This document shows positions 1-5,202 of a stretch of 10,104 bases of DNA, piece after piece. The position numbers and the translations under genes were made by a program. Every line of letters starts with the position of its first letter. Within the stretch, counting starts at the first letter, position 1. The notes below the pieces were generated by a model. That model ran no database searches. It was not told the origin of the DNA and was given only the letters and a program-made list of their open reading frames with translations. Origin of the DNA: Trebonia sp. (GTDB lineage: Bacteria; Actinomycetota; Actinomycetes; Streptosporangiales; Streptosporangiaceae); contig JASHPP010000349.1 of NCBI GenBank assembly GCA_030038035.1, forward strand, positions 1 through 10,104, read 5' to 3'.

Positions 1-116
1 AACTCGGCCGAGGCCCTATCGTCTGGACAGGACTGCGCACGCTGGTGGCGGCCGTCCCGGGCCGGTGGCAGCTTTCCCGGCCGTCCGGCGGGGTCTGTGT
101 GTGTATTTTCCGTTCT

Positions 117-163
117 CTCTGCGTGTACTTTCGGTCAATATTTGACTATTTGTATACACAGAG
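117..163. repeat. 47-bp imperfect palindrome A
   Basis: The outer arms 117-128 (CTCTGCGTGTAC) and 152-163 (GTATACACAGAG) pair at 10 of 12 positions. An inner dyad, GTCAA at 134-138 and TTGAC at 142-146, shares the same centre at base 140. Between the outer and inner dyads, bases 129-133 and 147-151 pair poorly. A two-tier palindrome around one centre is typical of a double operator or a cruciform-forming site. It has no T-run after it and is unlikely to be a terminator. Confidence 0.6.
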
Positions 164-184
164 GGAATTCGGCGCCGGATTTAT

Positions 185-198
185 CCGGATATATCCGG
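185..198. repeat. Perfect 14-bp palindrome CCGGATATATCCGG
   Basis: Bases 185-198 read the same on both strands, with no loop. It lies between palindromes A and B. A short perfect dyad with an AT core is the usual shape of a homodimeric repressor site, but no regulator gene next to it survives in the window, so the role is open. Confidence 0.5.
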
Positions 199-210
199 GC
201 AGATTCCGCC

Positions 211-259
211 GCTGTGTGTGTACTTATGGTCATTCTGGCAGAAAGTACACACACACAGC
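211..259. repeat. Palindrome B with (TG)n/(CA)n arms
   Basis: The left arm 211-225 (GCTGTGTGTGTACTT) pairs with the right arm 243-259 (AAGTACACACACACAGC). The only difference is one extra CA dinucleotide in the right arm, so the stem is 15 bp with a two-base bulge. The loop is 226-242. The alternating purine-pyrimidine arms could adopt Z-DNA or vary by slippage. No T-run follows on either strand. Confidence 0.65.
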
Positions 260-481
260 CGGGCCAGGCCCGACACGCGCTCACGGGGCCGGCCAGCGGA
301 AGGCCGGCTTCCGCGGGCAACGATTCGTCCTGTATAACATGATTTGTCAGGGTTTGGCGTGACCGCACCGTCCCGCTGGCTGCGGATGAATGTGCCATCG
401 AGCCGGCTATAGGCCAATGCCACTTAGCCAGTCCATGCGCGGTCGCGACTACAGAGCTTCAACAGACAGGGTTCTCATCAT

Positions 482-516
482 CCCTGGTACATACCCCCTC
501 CGGGTATGTACCAGGG
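482..516 (-). terminator. Perfect 15-bp stem-loop downstream of the interrupted small gene
   Basis: CCCTGGTACATACCC at 482-496 pairs perfectly with GGGTATGTACCAGGG at 502-516 around a 5-nt loop. On the minus strand it begins 13 nt after the stop codon of the interrupted gene (stop at 530-532), which is where a terminator belongs. There is no T-run on the minus-strand side. Stem-loops lacking a T-run are common as transcript ends in actinomycetes, but an operator is also possible. Similar bases (TCTCATCAT and TCTCATGAT) flank it on both sides. Confidence 0.5.
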
Positions 517-529
517 TCAGCTCTCATGA

Positions 530-757
530 TCACGGTCCATTCATGGCCATATAGACCACCAACGACCCCTGATCATGGAAACCGGCGCCGCCGCGCACCC
601 CGCCCGGTCCCGGAATATCCGGATAAAACGGGCATATGCCACCGCATACCCCCACCCCCTCCGCCGCCTCCACGACCCGTCCGGCCACCTCGCTGGTTTC
701 GCAGCCGGCATCGCCCCGATCGCGCAGCCTTTCGTAACCCGCGCCGTTGAGAATCTA
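530..757 (-). pseudogene. 3' fragment of an unrecognised small gene, cut by the IS element
   Basis: Reading the minus strand from base 754 gives about 74 codons without a stop. The peptide starts ILNGAGYERLRDRG, continues through a GGICPFYPDIPGPGG segment and ends LVVYMAMNGP before TGA at 530-532. Its composition is balanced and protein-like, while the other two frames here are Arg- and Gly-rich. It lacks a start codon at its beginning. Its phase matches the fragment on the far side of the IS once one TA copy is removed, although a TAG (755-757) then falls at the junction. I do not recognise the family. A stem-loop follows the stop codon. Confidence 0.5.
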
Positions 758-783
758 TAGTGCCGCGTCAAGCAACCTTGTTC
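758..783. repeat. IS630-type left terminal inverted repeat with TA duplication
   Basis: TA at 758-759 is the target duplication and 760-783 is the terminal repeat, beginning GTGCCGCGTCAAG. It matches the complement of 1857-1880 at 19 of 24 positions. The transposase stop codon (768-770) lies within it. Confidence 0.8.
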
Positions 784-1793
784 TGGTAACTGGTCCAGGT
801 CCGGATCACTGATCCGGGGGCGAAGTTGTGCCTGGGCTGGGCGCGGGCGTTGTGCCAGCGCAGGCAGGCGGCGATCGCGTCGCCTTGCCCGGTGTAGGTG
901 CGGTGGCCGGTGCCGTTGAGCGCGAAGTACCGCAAGGCGGTGAACTCGGGTTCGGTCCAGTTCAGCCAGGAGGCGTTCACCGGAAGGTACACCAGCCCGG
1001 CGTTGTCGGCGGCGGCCCGGCCGGTGACCTCGGGGTGCTTGTGCGGGGAGAAGTTGCCGCAAGTCAGGTAGAGCCTGCCGGCTGGCCAGCGCTGGCGCAG
1101 CAGCTTGAGGAAGGACAGGAACTCCTGGTGGCGCTTGCGGCCGCGGATCCGGTAGGTGATCTTCCCGGTGGCCAGGTCCAGGGCGGCGAGCATGTGCCGC
1201 ACGCCGCCGGTGCGGTGGTAAGTGGCGCGCAGCCGGGCCGGGTGCCCGGCAGGCCGCCAGGCACGGCCGGGCCGCGGCTGCAGGTTCGGCGGCCCGAACT
1301 CATCAGCGCAGATCACACGCCCCTCGGCGGGCGGGTGATCGTACAGGTCCAGCACGCGGCGCAGCCTGGCGGCGAAGTCCGGATCAGCCGATGCCTTCCA
1401 GGTCTTGACGGCCTGCCAGCTGATCCCGGCCGCGCGCAGGATCTGCCGGATGCTCTCCCTGCTGATCGAGGCGACCATCCCGGCGGCCACGACGTGCTCA
1501 GCGAGCTTGCTTAAACTTCACGCGCTGAACACCAGGCCCAGGTCACGGGGGCAGCACCGGGCCAGCAGGCAGATCTGCCGCCGCGCGTGCTCACTGATCG
1601 TCTTCGGCCTGCCCCCGCTCCATTTTGGGTTCAGCGCCGCGAACCCGGTCTCGTTGAACGCGTGGATCAGCCCGCGCACCACGATCGCCCGGCGAAGCCT
1701 CACCGGGTCCCTGGACGTGCGACCGATCCGCTGCAGCCGGCGCCCCTCGGTCATCGTGACCGGCCGGACGAACACCCCTGGCGGACGTCCCAT
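768..1793 (-). pseudogene. IS630-family transposase, inactivated
   Basis: The start is ATG at 1793 (MGRPPGVFVRP), with GGAGG five bases upstream, and the natural stop is TGA at 768-770. The N-terminal part contains the family segment FAALNPKWSGGRPK. The DDE catalytic part shows CADEFGPPNL (first Asp, codon 164), CGNFSPHKH (second position, codon 246) and WLNWTEPEF (Glu, codon 281). The gene has three lesions. A TGA at 1518-1520 (codon 92) stops translation in an otherwise continuous frame, at a position where relatives have Trp in a GFSTWSL-like motif. The second catalytic Asp is Gly (GGC at 1056-1058). A helix-turn-helix stretch of roughly 25 residues seems missing between RRAIVV and LIHAFNE, judged from memory of relatives. 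At 341 codons it is slightly short for this subgroup. Confidence 0.88.
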
Positions 1794-1798
1794 GGCTA

Positions 1799-1803
1799 CC
1801 TCC
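1799..1803 (-). promoter_or_regulatory. Transposase ribosome binding site
   Basis: GGAGG on the minus strand lies five bases before ATG at 1793. It decides this start over an earlier in-frame start candidate at 1850, which has no such signal. Confidence 0.6.
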
Positions 1804-1856
1804 GAGAACTCACCCGAAAGCAGCCTGACAATCACACGGCTAAAGATCAATTACAC

Positions 1857-1882
1857 GAAGAACGTTCCTGGACGGGGCACTA
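1857..1882. repeat. IS630-type right terminal inverted repeat with TA duplication
   Basis: On the minus strand the repeat begins GTGCCCCGTCCAG and occupies 1857-1880. TA at 1881-1882 is the second copy of the target duplication. The five mismatches with the left repeat are at repeat positions 6, 11, 14, 18 and 21. Confidence 0.8.
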
Positions 1883-1985
1883 GTGAGTCTCGAACATCCT
1901 CCACGCTATCGTCGCTGGAAAAGCGCTCTACCCATCCCAACATAGGCTCAAGCATCTCCTGCACTTCAGGAGTAAGCAGCCTCAA
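1883..1985 (-). pseudogene. 5' fragment of the unrecognised small gene, cut by the IS element
   Basis: From a possible TTG start at 1985, the minus strand reads LRLLTPEVQEMLEPMLGWVE followed by RFSSDDSVEDVRDS and then meets the IS end. The peptide is acidic and helical-looking, and clearly more protein-like than the other frames. The start is uncertain: TTG at 1985 has no good ribosome binding site, and an ATG lies at codon 11 (QEM). The upstream frame is closed by a TGA near 2005. A strong terminator (2119-2148) separates this gene from the DUF397 remnant. The region is AT-richer than its neighbours. No family is recognised. Confidence 0.45.
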
Positions 1986-2118
1986 CGCAAATGACCAAGA
2001 TCAAAACCGCAGGGGGGAGGGCTCGCCAGTGCCGCCAAACCCATGCGGGGGCAGCTGGCCCGCGCTACCGTACGGCCCAAGCTGCAGGGCAGCCGCACAC
2101 GACTGCGGAACACGGAAA

Positions 2119-2148
2119 CGCCCCGCCACCCTGCCGGGTGACGGGGCG
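2119..2148 (-). terminator. Rho-independent terminator after the Xre/DUF397 pair
   Basis: On the minus strand CGCCCCGTCACCC pairs with GGGTGGCGGGGCG, a 13-bp stem with one T-G wobble and a GGCA loop. The stem is followed directly by TTT. It begins 19 nt after the stop of the DUF397 remnant (2168-2170), so it ends that transcription unit and separates it from the gene fragment next to the IS. Confidence 0.8.
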
Positions 2149-2167
2149 CACGCGCACCTGGAAGTCT

Positions 2168-2321
2168 TCAGGCCCGCGACGACTCCTTGATCGTGGCGGC
2201 GAACCGCCGCCACGATTCCGGGGCGAACGCCAGCACCGCCCCCGCCCGGTCCTTGGTGTCCCGCACCACGACCACGCGCGCGGCAGTACGTCGACACGCG
2301 CCACACCGGTTCGCTAGCCAT
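2168..2321 (-). pseudogene. DUF397 protein, frameshifted
   Basis: DUF397 proteins are small actinomycete proteins of about 60-80 residues, usually encoded beside an Xre/DUF5753 regulator. Here ATG at 2321 opens MASEPVWRVSTYC, which carries the W-R-x-S-S/T-Y start of the family. The rest of the family appears one frame over as VVVVRDTKDRAGAVLAFAPE then SWRRFAATIKESSRA, ending with TGA at 2168-2170. The RDTKDRAG and FAPESWRRF blocks are the conserved DUF397 core. A shift of +1 is needed just after the TAC TGC codons, around 2283. The spacing between the two blocks is roughly ten residues shorter than usual, so a small deletion is more likely than a single-base change. In frame 1 the protein would run on as unrelated Gly/Arg-rich sequence. 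It starts 4 nt after the restored regulator stop codon. Confidence 0.75.
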
Positions 2322-2325
2322 GTCC

Positions 2326-3071
2326 TCACCCTCTGATCTCTGCCATGAGCCGCTGTGAATCTGCGGGCACAAGGCGCAGCTCATGATCATGTTAAGCGCT
2401 GCGGAGATGACCGCCACTTCCTTGGGTTCTTCCGCCACCCGGCCGGCATCCCATCCCTCCAAGTAGGCCACCGGCGGTTCATCCTCGAACTCGAACAGCG
2501 CCACCGGGCCGTCCGCGCCTGGCGCGTCCGTGGCGGTGAACGGGAGCACCTGGATAACCGCCTGCGGAGATCCCGGCATCTTGACCAGGTGGTCCAGCTG
2601 CTCGCGCATCACCTCCGGCCCGCCCACGCACTGCCGCAGCACCCCCTCGGCGATCACCGCCCACAGCCTCGGCGGACTGTCGCGGCCGAGGATCTCCTGG
2701 CGCTCCAGCCTGGCCTGCACGGTCTGCTCCAGAGCGTCCGGCCGGTCATAGGGGCGGCACGCGCGGATCACCGCCCGCGCATACGCCTTGGTCTGCAGCA
2801 GCCCCGGAATCCCGCGCTGTCCCCAGTCAGCGATCACCGACGCGCGGTCCTCATGCACCACGCGCGGCCCGAACCACGCCGGATAAGGCCCGGCAATCAT
2901 GTCCCGGTAAATCCGCGCGAACACGCCGGGCATCCCGAACAGCACATCGCATTGCGCGGCGAACTCACGCTGCGGCTTCCGCTCACACGCCTCAACCTTC
3001 TGATACAGCGACCTGGACACCGTCAGCCGCTGCGCGGCTTCCGGCTGCGTAATCCCGGCATAGGCGCGCCT
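2326..3071 (-). pseudogene. Xre-type regulator with DUF5753, truncated at the start and frameshifted at the end
   Basis: The family is a cytoplasmic DNA-binding regulator with an N-terminal helix-turn-helix and a C-terminal DUF5753 domain, usually paired with DUF397. The HTH is seen as GITQPEAAQRLTVSRSLYQK followed by KPQREFAAQCD. DUF5753 follows with PAWFGPRVVHEDRAS, IPGLLQTKAYARAVI and FEFEDEPPVAYLEG. Upstream of RRAYAGITQ the frame runs into the 3' end of the dehydrogenase with no ATG, GTG or TTG, so the first 15-20 residues are missing. The only in-frame start near the domain, GTG at 3020, would cut the HTH in half. Near the end, the frame of AALNMIM must shift by -1 around 2385 to reach ELRLVPADSQRLMAEIRG and TGA at 2326-2328. 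That ending resembles the usual DUF5753 C-terminus. Unshifted, the frame reads on through the DUF397 region to 2001. Confidence 0.75.
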
Positions 3072-3072
3072 G

Positions 3073-4101
3073 CTAGTAGCCGCGGGCGCGGTCGACGACG
3101 TTGAGGAGGGGCTGGCCGTCGAGGTAGCGCCGGAGGTTGCCTGCGAACAGCCGCCGCAGGGGCTCGGCCATGGTCGTGTCGCCGCCGGCGGAGATGTGCG
3201 GTGTCAGCAGGATCTGGGGCAGTGCGGTCAGCTCGGGCCGCGGCGGCCGGCCGGCGAGCTCGCCGGCATAGACGTCCAGGACAGCGCCGCGGATCCGCCC
3301 GGCGGTGACGGCCTCGACGAGGGCGTCCTCGTCGACCTCCTCGCCCCTGGCGACGTTAATGAGCACCGCTTCCGGCTTCATCGCCGCGAACACCGGGGCG
3401 TCGATGAAGCCGCGGGTCTGGGCGGTCAGCTGAGCGCAGACGACCAGGAAGTCGCTGTCGGCGGCCACCTGCAGGATCCGGCCGGCCGGCAGGACCAGGT
3501 CCGCCCCGTCAGCGCCGGGCAGCGGGGCGGTGACCGAACGGCGGGTGCCGATCACCCGCATGCCGGCCGCACGCGACAGCCGGGCCACCTCCTGGCCGAT
3601 GCCGCCCAGGCCGATGACCCCCATCGTCGCCCCGGCCAGCGTGCGCATCTGGTAACCCTGCCGGGTGAACTCGGCTGCGGCCTTCTGCCGGGTGGCCTCG
3701 TGCAGGCCCCGGGCGAAGTGCGCCGCCGCCGCGAGCGCATACTCGGCGATGGCCGTGGCCGCCACCGCGCCGCGGCTGCTGGTCAAGGTGACCCTCGAGT
3801 CCCACAGGTCGGTCCCGGCCAGGTTCGAGACCCCGGCCTGGGTGTGATGCGCCCACACCAGGCGCGGTGACAAGGCGGCCAGGTCACCGGGGACCGGGTA
3901 GCCGACCACCAGCACCTCGGCCTGCGCCAGAACGGCCGCCAGCCGACCGGAACCGGGCGCCGCCGGACCGCCCGATCCTGCCCGGCTGCCCGGGACGGCG
4001 AAGTTGGCGTCCAGGACCCGGACCCGGGGATCGACGTCGCTCACGAACGACAGGTCCCGCCCCAGGATCGGAGCCATCACCGCAACGTTGACCTCGTCCA
4101 T
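3073..4101 (-). CDS. D-isomer-specific 2-hydroxyacid dehydrogenase
   Basis: The 342-residue product belongs to the NAD(P)-dependent family that interconverts 2-oxo acids and D-2-hydroxy acids in the cytoplasm. The substrate cannot be told. The Rossmann motif GLGGIG is at residues 164-169. The strand end that sets cofactor choice reads GTRRS (185-189), with Arg where NAD-preferring members have Asp, so NADP preference is inferred. The catalytic residues are present: Arg252 in NVARGEE, Glu281 in DVYAGEL and His302 in LLTPHISAGG. The length and the NVVDRARGY end are normal for the family, and I see no lesion. ATG at 4101 is chosen because GGAGG lies five bases upstream. A TTG seven codons earlier has no better signal. 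It lies 154 bp after the ATPase gene on the same strand and may be read through from it, or have its own promoter. Its stop coincides with the breakpoint of the regulator remnant. Confidence 0.92.
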   Translation of the reverse strand: MDEVNVAVMAPILGRDLSFVSDVDPRVRVLDANFAVPGSRAGSGGPAAPGSGRLAAVLAQAEVLVVGYPVPGDLAALSPRLVWAHHTQAGVSNLAGTDLWDSRVTLTSSRGAVAATAIAEYALAAAAHFARGLHEATRQKAAAEFTRQGYQMRTLAGATMGVIGLGGIGQEVARLSRAAGMRVIGTRRSVTAPLPGADGADLVLPAGRILQVAADSDFLVVCAQLTAQTRGFIDAPVFAAMKPEAVLINVARGEEVDEDALVEAVTAGRIRGAVLDVYAGELAGRPPRPELTALPQILLTPHISAGGDTTMAEPLRRLFAGNLRRYLDGQPLLNVVDRARGY

Positions 4102-4106
4102 GCAAA

Positions 4107-4111
4107 CCTCC
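4107..4111 (-). promoter_or_regulatory. Dehydrogenase ribosome binding site
   Basis: GGAGG on the minus strand, five bases before ATG at 4101. It supports the MDEVNVAV start. Confidence 0.65.
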
Positions 4112-4255
4112 GTCCTCCTCAAGCGTGCCAGAGCCGGAACCGCCCTCCCCGGGCAGGCTTGGAACGGACCGGAAAAGCGGGGACATTGATGCTCTGCGAG
4201 CTTCGCCGGCGTGGCCGGAGACCCAGAAAAGAGCCACTTGCGGTGTGGGGTGCGG

Positions 4256-5188
4256 CTATTCCCGGTCCTGATCCGCGGCCTGGTCTGGCCAGACGCCGAT
4301 GTGGTCGGGCTCCTCCTGCAACTCGACCCGTTTGCGCATGCGCAGGCGCCTGGTCATCTCGCGCGGCAGCTGAACCCGGCCCGCCCGGTCCAGCGTCGCG
4401 TACTCGCGCGCGTGCAGTGTGGTGTTGCCGCGCTCGTCGGTGGCCGCATGCCGTATCGTCTCGCTGCTCGTCTTGCCGTCCCTGATCGCGATCGTCCGGC
4501 GAACCTGCGACGACACCGCCGGGTCGTGGGTGACCACCAGCATCGTTACTCCGAACTCGGTGTTGGCGGTCTGCAGGGCGGAGAAGACGTCCTGGGCGGT
4601 GGAGGAATCCAGCTCGCCGGTGGGCTCGTCGGCCAGCAGGAGCTTCGGCTCATTGGCAAGCGCCGTGGCGATGGCGGCGCGCTGCTGTTCACCGCCGGAC
4701 ATGCGGTCCGGAGTCCGGTCGGCGCAGTGCGCGATGCCGAGGGTGTTGAGCAGGAAATCGGCGCGCCGCCGCCGCTCCCGGCGGCCGACCACGTTCAGCC
4801 GCATCGGCAGCAGCACGTTCTGCCGGGCGGTCATATAGGGCAGCAGGTTCCGCGACGTCTGCTGCCAGATGAAGCCGACGACGCTGCGCCGGTAGGCGAG
4901 CCGCTCCTGGGCGGTCATCGTCCCCAGGTTGTGGCCAGCCACCCACGCCGCCCCCGCGGTCGGTGTGTCCAGCCCGGCGAGGATGTTTATCAGCGTGGAT
5001 TTGCCGCTGCCCGCCGCGCCGATCAGCGCGGCCAGCTCCCCCTCGGCGATCAGCAGATCCAGCCCTTGCAGGGCCTGCACTTCGATGCCCTCGCCGGAGT
5101 AGATCCGGACCAGCCGGTCACAGACGATCATCCCGTCCGCACCGGTGGGGGCCTGCTCCTCCGGGATATGTCCAGCGGGCTGGGTCAT
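4256..5188 (-). CDS. ABC transporter ATPase (MacB/LolD type) with AbrB-like C-terminal tail
   Basis: This 310-residue protein powers the FtsX-type permeases encoded just upstream, at the inner face of the membrane. All ABC motifs are intact: Walker A GAAGSGKST (57-65), Q-loop WQQ (108-110), signature MSGGEQQR (163-170), Walker B LLLADEPTGELD (183-194) and the H-loop His221 in VVTHD. The core resembles MacB/LolD ATPases, which are usually about 230 residues. The extra length is a 20-residue lead and a tail of about 60 residues. The tail (260-302) reads AREYATLDRAGRVQLPRE and later VELQEEPDHIGVWPD, a pattern like the AbrB/SpoVT swapped-hairpin fold. It could aid dimerisation or regulation. ATG at 5188 has GGAGG eight bases upstream and lies 14 nt after the permease 2 stop, so the genes are co-transcribed. 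Confidence 0.93.
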   Translation of the reverse strand: MTQPAGHIPEEQAPTGADGMIVCDRLVRIYSGEGIEVQALQGLDLLIAEGELAALIGAAGSGKSTLINILAGLDTPTAGAAWVAGHNLGTMTAQERLAYRRSVVGFIWQQTSRNLLPYMTARQNVLLPMRLNVVGRRERRRRADFLLNTLGIAHCADRTPDRMSGGEQQRAAIATALANEPKLLLADEPTGELDSSTAQDVFSALQTANTEFGVTMLVVTHDPAVSSQVRRTIAIRDGKTSSETIRHAATDERGNTTLHAREYATLDRAGRVQLPREMTRRLRMRKRVELQEEPDHIGVWPDQAADQDRE

Positions 5189-5196
5189 GTGCCGGG

Positions 5197-5201
5197 CCTC
5201 C
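5197..5201 (-). promoter_or_regulatory. ATPase ribosome binding site
   Basis: GAAGGAGG, with the GGAGG core at 5197-5201 on the minus strand, lies in the 14-nt gap after the permease 2 stop and eight bases before ATG at 5188. Confidence 0.7.
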
Positions 5202-5202
5202 T

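Larger units (their letters stand above)
101..250. repeat. Recurring GTGTACTT-type 15-mer, three direct and one inverted copy
   Basis: Three direct copies are visible: GTGTATTTTCCGTTC at 101-115, GTGTACTTTCGGTCA at 123-137 and GTGTACTTATGGTCA at 218-232. The last two differ at two of 15 positions. An inverted copy, GTGTACTTTCTGCCA on the minus strand, lies at 236-250. A fifth, weaker minus-strand copy at 147-163 contains GTGTATAC. Most copies sit in the arms of the two long palindromes. The arrangement fits a cluster of protein binding sites or the end of an old mobile element. No binding protein can be named from the sequence. Confidence 0.6.
1..481. other. Intergenic stretch without a supportable gene
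   Basis: No reading frame here has both a convincing start and a natural-looking protein. The open frames are Arg/Cys/His-rich or run straight through the repeat arms. The stretch is less GC-rich than the rest of the window between about 95 and 260, where the palindromes listed separately lie. From 260 to 481 I see no structure that I can name. The first 60 bases could be the tail of a gene that starts outside the window, but this cannot be decided from the sequence. Confidence 0.6.
760..1880 (-). mobile_element. IS630-type insertion sequence, complete ends but inactive
   Basis: The element is 1121 bp, close to the 1.1-1.2 kb usual for IS630-type elements. Its ends are 24-bp inverted repeats matching at 19 positions. 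It is flanked by TA on each side (758-759 and 1881-1882), the target duplication known for the IS630/Tc1 group. It carries one minus-strand transposase gene that fills almost its whole length, and the transposase stop codon lies inside the left inverted repeat. Because the transposase is broken, the copy cannot move by itself, though a functional relative elsewhere in the genome might act on its intact ends. Confidence 0.85.

Noticed and set aside
1..60. 3' end of a gene entering from the left
   Set aside because: Several frames are open on both strands over so short a stretch, with no recognisable residues to choose one.
142..170. TTGACT as a -35 promoter box
   Set aside because: It is part of the inner dyad of palindrome A, and no matching -10 box lies 16-19 bases downstream on either strand.
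101..259. CRISPR-like array
   Set aside because: The repeats are short, diverged, in both orientations and unevenly spaced, and there are no cas genes.
541..1062. Minus-strand frame running from the IS into its left flank
   Set aside because: Inside the IS it is an off-frame, Arg-rich reading of the transposase, and the flank has a better frame.
828..1514. Plus-strand open frame inside the IS element
   Set aside because: It is antisense to the transposase and shows no motif. IS630-type elements usually carry one gene.
1518..1520. Programmed recoding in the transposase
   Set aside because: IS630-type elements can use frameshifting, but here the frame is unchanged and only a stop intervenes. 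The catalytic Asp is also gone, so decay is simpler.
4214..4250. Terminator after the ATPase gene
   Set aside because: On the minus strand CCAC/GTGG with a T-run gives only a 4-bp stem, too weak to support.
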